A DNA stretch of 11,715 nucleotides from Paracoccaceae bacterium (GCA_007128865.1 SKWP01000213.1:1-11715), one strand, 5' to 3'; counted from the first letter of the stretch, positions 1 to 6,761 are shown. Made by a program: numbers and translations. Notes: generated by a model from the sequence alone, not told the origin.

Positions 1-142
1 CCAGCAGCAGCGCCACGCCCGGAAACCGCCGGATGACCGGGGCCGGCGGCACCGCCCGCAACAGCCACCACAACACCGGCAGCGCCGCCAGCGCCACAAG
101 CAGCGACGGCGCCGCAAAGCCGATGGCACCGATGGTCATCAT
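1..142 (-). CDS. BatA/DUF4159-like membrane protein, N-terminal fragment
   Basis: This is the 5' end of a gene that continues past the left window edge; about 47 codons are visible. It begins with ATGATG at 142 and overlaps the DUF58 stop codon by 4 bp (ATGA), so it is probably translationally coupled to it. The visible protein starts MMTIGAIGFAAPSLLVALAA, followed by a second hydrophobic stretch containing PVLWWLLR and then a basic/proline segment (PPAPVIRRFPG). That layout matches the N-terminal membrane domain of BatA-type proteins, which in alphaproteobacteria is often fused to a DUF4159 domain. Its position after moxR and DUF58 genes fits this family. The second domain lies outside the window, so the DUF4159 part is inference. 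It is expected to be an inner-membrane protein working with the MoxR ATPase; its substrate is unknown. Confidence 0.7.
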   Translation of the reverse strand, partial: MMTIGAIGFAAPSLLVALAALPVLWWLLRAVPPAPVIRRFPGVALLL

Positions 143-1026
143 CGCCGTGCCCCGTCCAGCGCGTGCCAGGCCCAGCTCAGCACGCCCAGCGCCGGCGCGT
201 CGGTGTGGTGACAGTGCCAGTGCCAGCCGGTGCGCCGGGCAAGCGTTTCGAGCCGTCCCTTGCGTTCATCCAGCCGCGCCCGGTAGCGGGCGCGCAGATC
301 ACCGGCGCGCAGCGATTCGTGACGCATCCCACCGCCCATGCTTTCGAAAATGGTGCGGCCGTCGAAGGGAAAGCTTTCCTCGGCCGGGTCGAGCACCTGG
401 ATCAGCAGACCCCTGACCCCGCGATCCGCAGCCCGGGCGACGGCGGCCTCGGTCGCGGCGATGTCGCCCAGGAAATCCGACAGCATCACCATGCGGGAAT
501 GCGCGGGGATCTCGGCAACGGCCGGCACCGCGTAATCGGCGCCGTCGTCCCGCAGGAAGGCCGATGCAAGCGGCAGCAATTGTGCCTGCCCCGAGCGCGG
601 CGGCAGATCACCGCCGGCGGTGCCGACCCTTTCGCCGGCCCGCACCAGAAGCACCGCCAGCGCCATGCCCAGCAGCCGCGCGCGTGCGGCCTTCTGCGGC
701 CTGCCGCGGGCGCCGGAATAGGCCATCGACCGGCCGCCATCGACCCAGAACGAAACCGACTGCGCCGCCTGCCATTCGCGTTCGCGAACGAAATGGGTAT
801 CCGACCGGGCCGAGCGCCGCCAGTCGATCAGCCGCACCGGATCGGCCGGATGCGCCGGGCGGTATTGCCAGAATTCATCGCCCGTGCCGGCGCGGCGGCG
901 GCCGTGTTCGCCCAGCATCACCGTGGCCGCAAGCTGTTCGGCAGCCGCCAGCAACGGCGGCAGCGCCCCTGCCAGTTCGCCGGCGGCAAAGCGCAGCCCG
1001 GCGCGGCTGTCGGGTGCCGCGGTCAA
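139..1026 (-). CDS. DUF58 domain protein, partner of MoxR ATPase
   Basis: A 295-residue soluble protein of the DUF58 family, whose members are vWA-like and co-occur with MoxR ATPases. The DUF58 core is clear at residues 52-82: FWQYRPAHPADPVRLIDWRR, then SARSDTHFVRERE, matching the family pattern around R-Y-x-P-x-D and I-D-W-R-x-S-A-R. The vWA-like strand that follows reads VSFWVDGGRSM (91-101), so the metal-site motif D-x-S-x-S is present as D-G-G-R-S with the first serine replaced by glycine. A later MLSDFLGD (181-188) fits the next acidic loop. The start is a TTG at 1026 that overlaps the moxR stop by 4 bp (TTGA); the next in-frame Met, residue 37, would cut conserved N-terminal sequence. 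Its role is probably assembly or chaperone work at the envelope; the substrate is unknown. Confidence 0.88.
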   Translation of the reverse strand: MTAAPDSRAGLRFAAGELAGALPPLLAAAEQLAATVMLGEHGRRRAGTGDEFWQYRPAHPADPVRLIDWRRSARSDTHFVREREWQAAQSVSFWVDGGRSMAYSGARGRPQKAARARLLGMALAVLLVRAGERVGTAGGDLPPRSGQAQLLPLASAFLRDDGADYAVPAVAEIPAHSRMVMLSDFLGDIAATEAAVARAADRGVRGLLIQVLDPAEESFPFDGRTIFESMGGGMRHESLRAGDLRARYRARLDERKGRLETLARRTGWHWHCHHTDAPALGVLSWAWHALDGARR

Positions 1027-2027
1027 GCCGCTGCCTCGACCCGGCCGACGGCCCCGGAGACTGCATCGATCACATCGCCTAGGCTTTCGCCGCGGGCACG
1101 CGCCTGGAAATTCAGCGCCATGCGGTGGCTCAGGACCGGGCGCGCCATGGCAAGCACGTCCTCGGCCGATGGCGCAAGCCGCCCGTCCATCAGCGCCCGT
1201 GCCCGAACCGTCAGCATCAGCGCCTGCGCCGCGCGCGGCCCCGGCCCCCAGCCCACGCTTTCGTTGACCTGCGCCGTCGCCTCGGGCTCGCCGGGGCGGC
1301 AGGCGCGCACCAGATCGAGGATCATCTCGACCACGCCCTCGCCCACCGGCATGCGCCGCAGCACCTTTTGCGCGGCAATCAGCTGATCGGCCGAAAAGAC
1401 GGCTTCTGCCTCGGCCTCTTCCAGCCCGGTTGTGGCCAGCAGGATGTCGCGTTCGGTGTCGCGGTCGGGGTAGTCGACATCCACCTGCACCAGAAAGCGG
1501 TCAAGCTGGGCTTCGGGCAGCGGGTACGTCCCTTCCTGCTCGATCGGGTTCTGGGTGGCGAGGACGTGGAAGGGCCGGCCCAGCGGGCGGTGCATGCCGG
1601 CAACGGTGACCTCGCGTTCCTGCATGGCCTGCAACAGCGCCGACTGGGTGCGCGGGCTTGCCCGGTTGATCTCGTCGGCCATCAGCAGCTGACAGAAAAC
1701 CGGCCCCTCGATGAACCGGAAGGCCCGGCTTCCGTCCGGCCCGGTTTCAAGCACCTCGGAACCGATGATATCGGCGGGCATCAGATCGGGCGTGAACTGG
1801 ATCCGCGCCCCGTCGAGCCCCATCACGGTGGACAGCGTGTCCACCAGCCGGGTCTTGCCCAGCCCCGGCAGGCCGATCAGCAGCGCATGGCCGCCGCACA
1901 GCATCGCCGAAAGGGTCAGTTCGACCACCCTTTCCTGTCCGATGAAGCGGCGGTTGATGCTGGCCCGGGCGCGGTCAAGCTGTTCGGCCAGGGCCTCGAT
2001 CTCGTTGATCAGGTCTGTTTCGGTCAT
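1023..2027 (-). CDS. MoxR-family AAA+ ATPase
   Basis: A 334-residue AAA+ ATPase of the MoxR family, which are chaperone-like ATPases acting with vWA-type partners to mature or insert cofactors in target complexes. Visible motifs in order are Walker A GLPGLGKT (52-59), Walker B LLMADE (114-119) followed by INRASPRTQSALLQAM, sensor-1 region ATQNP (157-161), the family segment EQEGTYPLPEAQLDRFL with the DRF arginine-finger position (176-178), WGPGPRAAQAL (260-270) and ARPVLSHRMALNF (295-307). Full length for the family and no broken motif. The ATG at 2027 has a good Shine-Dalgarno GGAGG at 2041-2037, nine bases upstream. It is the first gene of a minus-strand cassette, coupled by overlap to DUF58 and then to a BatA-like membrane gene. 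The family is certain; the target complex cannot be read from this window. Confidence 0.95.
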   Translation of the reverse strand: MTETDLINEIEALAEQLDRARASINRRFIGQERVVELTLSAMLCGGHALLIGLPGLGKTRLVDTLSTVMGLDGARIQFTPDLMPADIIGSEVLETGPDGSRAFRFIEGPVFCQLLMADEINRASPRTQSALLQAMQEREVTVAGMHRPLGRPFHVLATQNPIEQEGTYPLPEAQLDRFLVQVDVDYPDRDTERDILLATTGLEEAEAEAVFSADQLIAAQKVLRRMPVGEGVVEMILDLVRACRPGEPEATAQVNESVGWGPGPRAAQALMLTVRARALMDGRLAPSAEDVLAMARPVLSHRMALNFQARARGESLGDVIDAVSGAVGRVEAAA

Positions 2028-2117
2028 GTCGGCGTGCCTCCGGGTAGTCGCGGCTGCACGCCGGACCTATGTCTGCTACAGTGTGATCTAACCCGGACCG
2101 TCGAAACAGCAAAAACA
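2028..2117. promoter_or_regulatory. Divergent intergenic region, moxR / DUF1285
   Basis: Ninety bases separate the divergent moxR and DUF1285 starts, so promoters for both must lie here or inside the flanking genes. On the minus strand TTGCTG (2112-2107) and TAGATC (2090-2085) are 16 bases apart and make a weak sigma-70-like candidate for the moxR cassette. I see no convincing -35/-10 pair for the plus-strand gene and only the trivial direct repeat CCGGACC (2061-2067 and 2093-2099). The region is AT-richer than its surroundings, as expected for a promoter region. Confidence 0.3.
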
Positions 2118-2705
2118 ATGCCTGCACAAAACATCGTGAAACCCACCGCCGACGGGCTCGCCGCCTCTGCCAATGCGGCCGGCGGCGGCGGAATACCGCC
2201 GGTCGAAAGATGGAATCCGCCGTTCTGCGGCGATCTCGACATCCGTATCGCACGGGACGGCACCTGGTACTATCTCGGCACGCCGATCGGACGCCCGGCG
2301 CTGGTAAGGTTGTTCTCGGGCATTCTGCGCAAGGATGGCGAGGAGTATTTCCTCGTCACCCCGGTCGAGAAGGTGCGGATAAGGGTTGACGACGCGCCCT
2401 TTGTCGCCGTCGACGTCGAGGCCGAAGGCAGCGGCGAGAACCAACGCCTGCACTTCACCACCCAGGTCGGTGATCGCTTTACCGCCGGGCCCGATCACCC
2501 GCTGCGCGTGCCCCGTGACCCCGAAACCGGCGAACCCGCGCCCTATGTGCTGGTGCGGCGCAACCTCGAGGCGCTGATCGACCGCAAGAGCTTTTACCGG
2601 CTGGCAGAGCTTGGCTGCCACCGGCCGGTGGACGGCGAAAGCTGGTTCGGCCTGTGGTCCGACGGGCGATTCTTTCCGGTTATCCCGTCGGCCGAACTGC
2701 CCTGA
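2118..2705 (+). CDS. DUF1285 domain protein
   Basis: A 195-residue protein of the DUF1285 family. After a low-complexity N-terminal stretch rich in Ala and Gly (about residues 10-26) comes the family core: PPFCGDLDIRIARDGTWYYL (34-53), GTPIGRPALVRLFSGILRKD (54-73), GEEYFLVTPVEKVRIRVDDAP (74-94). The conserved C-terminal part contains YVLVRRNLEALIDRKSFYRL. The core is predicted to be small, beta-rich and cytoplasmic; no signal peptide or membrane segment is visible. The family has solved structures but no established function that I know of, so none is given here. The frame stays open far upstream, but the ATG at 2118 is chosen because the upstream frame is antisense to moxR and the conserved part begins about 30 residues later. 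It converges on ubiG with only 18 bp between stops. Confidence 0.88.
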   Translation: MPAQNIVKPTADGLAASANAAGGGGIPPVERWNPPFCGDLDIRIARDGTWYYLGTPIGRPALVRLFSGILRKDGEEYFLVTPVEKVRIRVDDAPFVAVDVEAEGSGENQRLHFTTQVGDRFTAGPDHPLRVPRDPETGEPAPYVLVRRNLEALIDRKSFYRLAELGCHRPVDGESWFGLWSDGRFFPVIPSAELP

Positions 2706-2723
2706 TTCGTCGTGGACGATGCG

Positions 2724-3488
2724 TCAGCCGGCCGGGCGCAGGCTGGCGGTCACATAATTGACCGACAGATCGCGGTCCGAGATCGACCATGACCACCGCA
2801 GCGGATCAAAGACAAAGCCCTTGCGGTCCACCGGTTCCAGCCCGGCGCCGCGCAGCAGCGCATAAAGCTCGTCAGGGGTGATGAACTTGCGCCAGTCATG
2901 GGTGCCGCGCGGCAGCCAGCGCATAACGTATTCCGCGCCGACAATCGCCATGGCAAAGCTTCTGGCATTGCGGTTGATGGTCGAGCAGATCATCAGCCCG
3001 CCGGGGCGCAGCAGCGCGTGACAGGCAGAAAGATAGGCGGCCGGATCGGGCACATGCTCGACCACCTCCATGTTCAGCACCACGTCAAAGGCCTCGCCGG
3101 CCTCGGCCAGCGCCTCGGCGGTGGTTTCGCGATAGTCGATGGAAAGCCCCGACTTGCCGGCGTGCAGTTGCGCCACGGCGATGTTGCGTGCAACCGGATC
3201 GGCGCCCACCACCTCGGCCCCCAGCCGCGCCATCGGTTCGGAAAGCAGCCCGCCCCCGCAGCCGATGTCCAGCATCCGCAACCCGGCAAAGGGCGCCGGC
3301 GCCGTCAGGTCGCGCCCGAATTCGGCTGCCACCTGCGCGGTCACATAATCCAGCCGGCAGGGGTTGAGCATGTGCAGCGGCCGGAACTTGCCGTGCGGGT
3401 TCCACCATTCCTCGGCCATGGCGGCAAATTTTGCCAGTTCGGCGGGATCGGTGCGCCGGGCTTCGGCTTGCGCGGCGGTATCGGACAT
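2724..3488 (-). CDS. ubiG: Ubiquinone biosynthesis O-methyltransferase UbiG
   Basis: A 254-residue class I SAM-dependent methyltransferase, full length for UbiG, which carries out both O-methylations in ubiquinone synthesis (on 2-polyprenyl-6-hydroxyphenol and on 3-demethylubiquinol). The UbiG N-terminal signature is [20 protein letters not shown] (26-45). SAM-binding motif I is LDIGCGGG (73-80), the acidic residue ending strand 2 lies in VVGADP (93-98), the family segment NMEVVEHV is at 139-146 and STINR at 169-173. The C-terminal [12 protein letters not shown] (197-208) is also typical. Other members of the class I family share motif I, but this whole set points to UbiG. The ATG at 3488 has Shine-Dalgarno GGAGA at 3500-3496, seven bases upstream. 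It is a single gene, diverging from the peptidase gene and converging with DUF1285; no other ubi gene is nearby. Confidence 0.95.
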   Translation of the reverse strand: MSDTAAQAEARRTDPAELAKFAAMAEEWWNPHGKFRPLHMLNPCRLDYVTAQVAAEFGRDLTAPAPFAGLRMLDIGCGGGLLSEPMARLGAEVVGADPVARNIAVAQLHAGKSGLSIDYRETTAEALAEAGEAFDVVLNMEVVEHVPDPAAYLSACHALLRPGGLMICSTINRNARSFAMAIVGAEYVMRWLPRGTHDWRKFITPDELYALLRGAGLEPVDRKGFVFDPLRWSWSISDRDLSVNYVTASLRPAG

Positions 3489-3554
3489 GGGCTGGTCTCC
3501 GGGTTTTGAACGCGCCCCATGGTCCGGGGCGCCGGGTCAGTATATAGAGCGATC
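3489..3554. promoter_or_regulatory. Divergent intergenic region, ubiG / pip, with inverted repeat
   Basis: Sixty-six bases between divergent starts. It holds a perfect 7-bp inverted repeat, GCGCCCC at 3512-3518 and GGGGCGC at 3526-3532, around a 7-base loop. A TATATA box lies at 3541-3546 on the plus strand, and the overlapping minus-strand TATACT (3544-3539) is a possible -10 for ubiG. Neither direction shows a good -35. The inverted repeat could be an operator or simply a hairpin in the ubiG leader; the sequence does not decide. Confidence 0.35.
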
Positions 3555-4550
3555 ATGGACAAGTCCGCAGATCAAAAGAACGCAGCCGCGTTCCTGTACC
3601 CGCCGGTCGACCCGTTCGACCAGCGGATGATCGATGTCGGCGACGGCCACACGATCTATGTGGAACAATGCGGCAGCCCGTCGGGGATTCCGGTCGTGGT
3701 TCTGCACGGCGGGCCGGGGGGCGGATGCAGCCCTGCAATGCGGCGCTACTTTGACCCGCGCGAATACCGCATCATCCTGTTCGACCAGCGCGGCTGCGGC
3801 CGTTCCCGGCCCCATGCCGGTGTCGAGGCAAACACCACCTGGCATCTGGTTGCCGATATCGAACGCATCCGCACGCTGCTGGGCATCAGGCGCTGGCTGG
3901 TCTTCGGCGGAAGCTGGGGCGCCACCCTGGCGCTCGTCTACGCCCAGACCCACCCCGACCGCGCCGCGCATCTGATCCTGCGCGGCGTTTTCCTGATGAC
4001 CCGGCGCGAACTGGACTGGTTCTATGGCGGCGGCGCCGGCAGGTTCTTTCCCGAACTCTGGCAACGCTTTGTCGAACCCGTGCCCGAGGCCGAACGCGAT
4101 GATCTTCTGGGCGCCTACTGGCGGCGCCTGTTTTCAGGCGAAACGATGCTGGAAAACCGTTTTGCACGGTCCTGGACATCCTGGGAAAACGCCCTTGCGG
4201 CCATCGAGGCCCGCAGCGCCGGAAGCCCGGGCGATTGCCCGCTTGATTACGCAAGGGCCTTTGCCCGGCTGGAAAACCATTATTTCGTCAATGGCGGCTT
4301 TCTGGAACGCGACGGGCAGATCCTTTCCGACATGACGCGAATCGCGCATGTTCCCGGCCATATCGTGCAGGGCCGGTACGACATGATCTGCCCCCCCGAA
4401 GGCGCATGGCGGCTGCGCGCGGCCTGGCCGGCGGGGCGGCTGTGCATGGTTCCGATGGCCGGCCACGCCCTGAGCGAACCGGGCATCAGCGCCGAGCTTG
4501 TGCGCATTACCGATGCGCTCCGGGCCGAGGCGCGGGCGCTGGGTGTCTGA
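3555..4550 (+). CDS. pip: Proline iminopeptidase (alpha/beta hydrolase)
   Basis: A 331-residue alpha/beta hydrolase of peptidase family S33, which removes N-terminal proline from peptides in the cytoplasm. The oxyanion-hole motif HGGPGGG is at 51-57, followed by FDQRGCGRSRPH (76-87), both hallmarks of this enzyme. The catalytic triad is readable: Ser120 in GGSWGA (118-123), Asp276 in GRYDMICP (273-280) and His304 in AGHALSEP (302-309). Between them lies the cap domain, including the conserved ENHYFVNGGF (240-249). Length matches the family. The ATG at 3555 is chosen because the family begins close to YPPVDPFDQRM; the longer frame from 3519 would extend upstream into the divergent regulatory region. 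No good Shine-Dalgarno is seen, only AGAG a few bases upstream. There is no signal peptide. It is a single gene, convergent with the NUDIX gene. Confidence 0.93.
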   Translation: MDKSADQKNAAAFLYPPVDPFDQRMIDVGDGHTIYVEQCGSPSGIPVVVLHGGPGGGCSPAMRRYFDPREYRIILFDQRGCGRSRPHAGVEANTTWHLVADIERIRTLLGIRRWLVFGGSWGATLALVYAQTHPDRAAHLILRGVFLMTRRELDWFYGGGAGRFFPELWQRFVEPVPEAERDDLLGAYWRRLFSGETMLENRFARSWTSWENALAAIEARSAGSPGDCPLDYARAFARLENHYFVNGGFLERDGQILSDMTRIAHVPGHIVQGRYDMICPPEGAWRLRAAWPAGRLCMVPMAGHALSEPGISAELVRITDALRAEARALGV

Positions 4551-4559
4551 CCCCGGTTC

Positions 4560-4578
4560 GGGCCGGCGGCGCCGGACC
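4560..4578. terminator. Possible bidirectional hairpin between convergent genes
   Basis: Between the convergent pip and NUDIX stops the sequence CCGGC-GGC-GCCGG (4563-4575) can fold into a 5-bp GC stem. Across one mismatch it extends by two further G-C pairs (4560-4561 with 4577-4578). There is no T-run on either side, so intrinsic termination is only a guess from position. Confidence 0.25.
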
Positions 4579-4596
4579 ATGCAGGCGGTCAGGGTA

Positions 4597-5034
4597 TCAG
4601 ACCGCGAGCCGCCGAAGGTATTCGGCATCGCCGGGGCTGGCCACCATCGCGGCGGCATGGCGCAGCGGCACCCATTCGGCCCGGTGCCCGGCCTCTTGCG
4701 GCGCGCTTCGGGCCAGCAACGGCCGGGCCACATAGAGCGTGCAGATCTTCTCGGCCCAGAGATCGTATTCGGGCATGTAGGTGAACCGGCGGTAGGTACC
4801 GATCCGCAACGGCGCGGCGATGCACCATCCGGTTTCCTCGAGCACCTCGCGGTGCAGGGCCCGCAACGGCGATTCGCCGGGGTCCACCCCGCCACCGGGA
4901 AGCTGGTATTCGGGCTGCGGCCGGCTCTGATGGGTCAGAAGCACCCGGTCCCGCAGGATCAGCGCCGCATAGACGCCGGGCCGGCGGCGGTATCTGCGGC
5001 CGGGTTCGGGCGGGGTACCGTATCGGGGATTCAA
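4597..5034 (-). CDS. NUDIX hydrolase, small single-domain
   Basis: A 145-residue NUDIX hydrolase with a complete Nudix box (residues 48-70): G-x5-E-x7-REVLEETGW, that is GGVDPGE, SPLRALH, then REVLEETGW. Such enzymes cleave nucleoside diphosphates linked to another group; the substrate here cannot be told from sequence. The preceding strand reads YAALILRDRVLLTHQSR, and YMPEYDLWAEK (86-96) follows the box. I choose a TTG start at 5034 because AAGGA (5046-5042) sits seven bases upstream and the protein then begins MNPRYGTPPEPGRRYR, close to where related proteins begin. An in-frame ATG at 5088 would add 18 residues of unlike composition and place the start inside the likely hslO promoter; frames further upstream overlap hslO. 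The gene diverges from hslO and converges on pip. Confidence 0.88.
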   Translation of the reverse strand: MNPRYGTPPEPGRRYRRRPGVYAALILRDRVLLTHQSRPQPEYQLPGGGVDPGESPLRALHREVLEETGWCIAAPLRIGTYRRFTYMPEYDLWAEKICTLYVARPLLARSAPQEAGHRAEWVPLRHAAAMVASPGDAEYLRRLAV

Positions 5035-5041
5035 GGCATCA

Positions 5042-5046
5042 TCCTT
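5042..5046 (-). promoter_or_regulatory. Ribosome binding site deciding a TTG start
   Basis: AAGGA on the minus strand, seven bases before the TTG at 5034. It is the best Shine-Dalgarno near any candidate start of the NUDIX gene and is the main reason for choosing TTG over the ATG at 5088. Confidence 0.6.
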
Positions 5047-5067
5047 CGGCTTCGCAAACGGCCGCCC

Positions 5068-5098
5068 CTTGGACGACCCCTTCGGCATCTTATATGCT
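5068..5098 (+). promoter_or_regulatory. Candidate RpoH (sigma-32) heat-shock promoter of hslO
   Basis: CTTG at 5068-5071 and CTTATAT at 5089-5095 are separated by exactly 17 bases. This matches the heat-shock promoter pattern described for alphaproteobacteria (CTTG, 17-18 bases, CYTATNT). The same bases can be read as a sigma-70-like TTGGAC / TATATG pair 16 bases apart. Transcription would begin near 5102-5105, leaving a leader of about 30 bases that contains the hslO Shine-Dalgarno. Placement before a heat-shock chaperone gene agrees with the RpoH reading; the start site itself is not visible from sequence. Confidence 0.6.
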
Positions 5099-5123
5099 GG
5101 CCCTATGCCAAGACCTGACGCGC

Positions 5124-5128
5124 AAGGA
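5124..5128 (+). promoter_or_regulatory. hslO ribosome binding site
   Basis: AAGGA six bases before the ATG at 5135. It decides between that start and an in-frame ATG at 5105 (MPRPDAQ...), which has no comparable site and would begin at the probable transcription start. Confidence 0.65.
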
Positions 5129-5134
5129 AAGCCC

Positions 5135-6145
5135 ATGAACCTCGGCTCCAGCATCGCCTGGGATGATACCGTGCTGCCATTCCAGTTCGATCGCAGCGAT
5201 ATCCGCGGCCGCGTTGCCCGGCTTGACGACACTCTGCACCGGGTGCTGGCCCAGCATGCCTATCCGCCGGCGATCGAGGCCCTTGTCGCCGAGACCGTGC
5301 TGCTGACCGCCCTGATCGGGCAGACCATCAAGCTGCGCTGGAAGCTGTCTGTCCAGATCCGCGGCACCGGCCCTGCGCGGCTGATCGCGACCGATTATTT
5401 CGCGCCCACCGATGCCGGCGCACCGGCGCGCCTGCGCGGATACGCCAGCTTCGATGCTGCGCGCATGAATGCGACCGAAAGGCCCTTCGATCTGATCGGA
5501 AAGGGGTATTTCGCCCTGCTGATCGATCAGGGCCGCGGCAGCGTTCCCTATCAGGGGATAACGCCGATTGCCGGCGAATCCCTTGCCGCCTGCGCCGAAA
5601 CCTATTTCGCCCAGTCCGAACAGCTGCCCACCCGCTTTGCGCTGGCTTTCGAACACGGCAAGCGGCAGGGCCAGCGGGCAAGCTGGCGGGCCGGGGGTGT
5701 GATGCTTCAGCACATGCCGACGGCATCGCCGCATGTCTCGGCCGAGGCCAGCGGCGAAGGCGGGCTGCTGGCGCCCGGCGATATCCTCGACAGCGAGGAG
5801 GGCGAGGACTGGCGCCGCGCGAACCTGCTGCTGGATACGGTCGAACCGCCCGAGCTCATCGGCCCGACGGTGCAATCCACCGACCTTCTGGTGCGGCTGT
5901 TTCACGAGGAAGGGCCGCGGGTTTTCGATGCGCAGCCGGTCGAGTTCGGCTGTACCTGTTCTGCCGATCGCGTGCGGCAGAGCCTTTCCATCTATTCGGC
6001 CAAGGATATCCGCAGCATGACCACCGACCGCGGCGTGGTCACGGCCGACTGCCAGTTTTGCGGCGCCCATTACGAATTCGATCCCGCCACGCTTGGTTTC
6101 GAGGCGACGGCGAACGACACGGAAGAATACCGGCGCGATGGCTGA
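5135..6145 (+). CDS. hslO: Hsp33 redox-regulated chaperone
   Basis: A 336-residue Hsp33, the cytoplasmic holdase activated by oxidative unfolding under peroxide, hypochlorite or heat. The C-terminal redox switch is intact: Cys273 and Cys275 (CTC) and Cys306 and Cys309 (CQFC), with 30 residues between the pairs, matching the zinc-binding CxC-x(27-32)-CxxC pattern. N-terminal features of the family include LPFQFDRSDIRGRVARLD (14-31), HAYPPAIEALVAE (41-53) and LLTALIGQTIKLRWKLSVQI (56-75); SVPYQGITPI (136-145) is the conserved central motif. The length is slightly above that of the E. coli protein, partly from an acidic linker (SEEGEDW) typical of alphaproteobacteria. The ATG at 5135 is favoured by AAGGA six bases upstream. 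It heads a cluster with the following NUDIX and cca genes, overlapping the first by 8 bp, and has a candidate RpoH promoter. Confidence 0.95.
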   Translation: MNLGSSIAWDDTVLPFQFDRSDIRGRVARLDDTLHRVLAQHAYPPAIEALVAETVLLTALIGQTIKLRWKLSVQIRGTGPARLIATDYFAPTDAGAPARLRGYASFDAARMNATERPFDLIGKGYFALLIDQGRGSVPYQGITPIAGESLAACAETYFAQSEQLPTRFALAFEHGKRQGQRASWRAGGVMLQHMPTASPHVSAEASGEGGLLAPGDILDSEEGEDWRRANLLLDTVEPPELIGPTVQSTDLLVRLFHEEGPRVFDAQPVEFGCTCSADRVRQSLSIYSAKDIRSMTTDRGVVTADCQFCGAHYEFDPATLGFEATANDTEEYRRDG

Positions 6146-6761
6146 GATCGCGCCCGTCAGACTGTTCGAGGATCCTCTGGCGCCGCTTCTGCGGCGGCTC
6201 GACAGACCCGCGCACCCGTCATCGGATTACGACCTGGCGCCGATGCTGGCGCCCAGCCCCCGGACACCGCTGAAACCCGCGGCGGTGCTGGTGGCTTTCG
6301 TGGAAGGCGCGCGGGAACCCGAGGTGCTGCTGACGCGCCGATCTGCCGCGCTGCGTCACCATCCCGGCCAGATTTCGCTGCCCGGCGGTCGGCATGAACC
6401 GGGCGACGCGGATCTGTTCGCCACCGCCCTTCGCGAAGCCGAGGAAGAGGTGGGCCTGCCCGCCAGCGCCGTGACACCGCTGGGCCGGCTGCCGGAACAC
6501 CGCACGGTCACCGGCTTTTCGGTGACCCCGATTCTCGGCCGGGTGCAGGGCAGCTTTGCACCCCGCCCCGACCGCCGCGAAGTCGACGAGGTGTTTCGGG
6601 TTCCGTTTTCGCACCTTGCCGATCCCGGCCGCTACCGGATCGAGGAACGGCTCCGCAACGGCCAGTCGCGCCCCTATTACGTGCTGCCCTGGGGGCCGTA
6701 TTACATCTGGGGCGCGACAGCCCGGATTCTGCGTGGCCTGGCCGAAAGGGTGCATTCGTGA
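6138..6761 (+). CDS. NUDIX hydrolase, CoA pyrophosphatase type
   Basis: A 207-residue NUDIX protein of the CoA diphosphatase subfamily (NudL/YeaB, NUDT7-like), which splits coenzyme A or its derivatives into 3',5'-ADP and phosphopantetheine. The subfamily signature LLTRRSAALRHHPGQISLPG (64-83) runs directly into the box GGRHEPGD with ALREAEEEVGL (97-107). The glutamate usual in the first half of the general Nudix box is alanine here (A91), as I recall for E. coli YeaB, so I do not read it as loss of function. The C-terminal YYIWGATARIL (188-198) is typical of this subfamily. The ATG at 6138 overlaps the hslO stop by 8 bp, with GGAAGA 11 bases upstream inside hslO, and its own stop overlaps the GTG of cca by 4 bp. 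CoA specificity is inferred from the signature. Confidence 0.9.
   Translation: MAEIAPVRLFEDPLAPLLRRLDRPAHPSSDYDLAPMLAPSPRTPLKPAAVLVAFVEGAREPEVLLTRRSAALRHHPGQISLPGGRHEPGDADLFATALREAEEEVGLPASAVTPLGRLPEHRTVTGFSVTPILGRVQGSFAPRPDRREVDEVFRVPFSHLADPGRYRIEERLRNGQSRPYYVLPWGPYYIWGATARILRGLAERVHS

Noticed and set aside
163-1386. A 407-codon open frame on the plus strand opposite DUF58 and moxR
   Set aside because: It is antisense to two genes with complete family motifs, and its protein is Arg/Pro/Gln-rich with no recognisable domain, as expected for a shadow frame in high-GC DNA.
1125-2117. Upstream extension of the DUF1285 frame, giving a protein of 526 residues
   Set aside because: The added part is antisense to moxR and resembles no family; the conserved domain begins after the ATG at 2118.
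2707-2719. A 5-bp hairpin between the DUF1285 and ubiG stops
   Set aside because: TCGTC-GTG-GACGA is too short and lacks a T-run; I do not count it as a terminator.
4391-4397. A run of seven C residues inside pip as a possible frameshift site
   Set aside because: The frame is intact on both sides, with catalytic Asp276 before and His304 after it, so neither a sequencing error nor programmed frameshifting is indicated.
5089-5232. Further N-terminal extension of the minus-strand NUDIX frame
   Set aside because: It overlaps the hslO coding start and its promoter on the other strand, and the extra residues show no conserved pattern.
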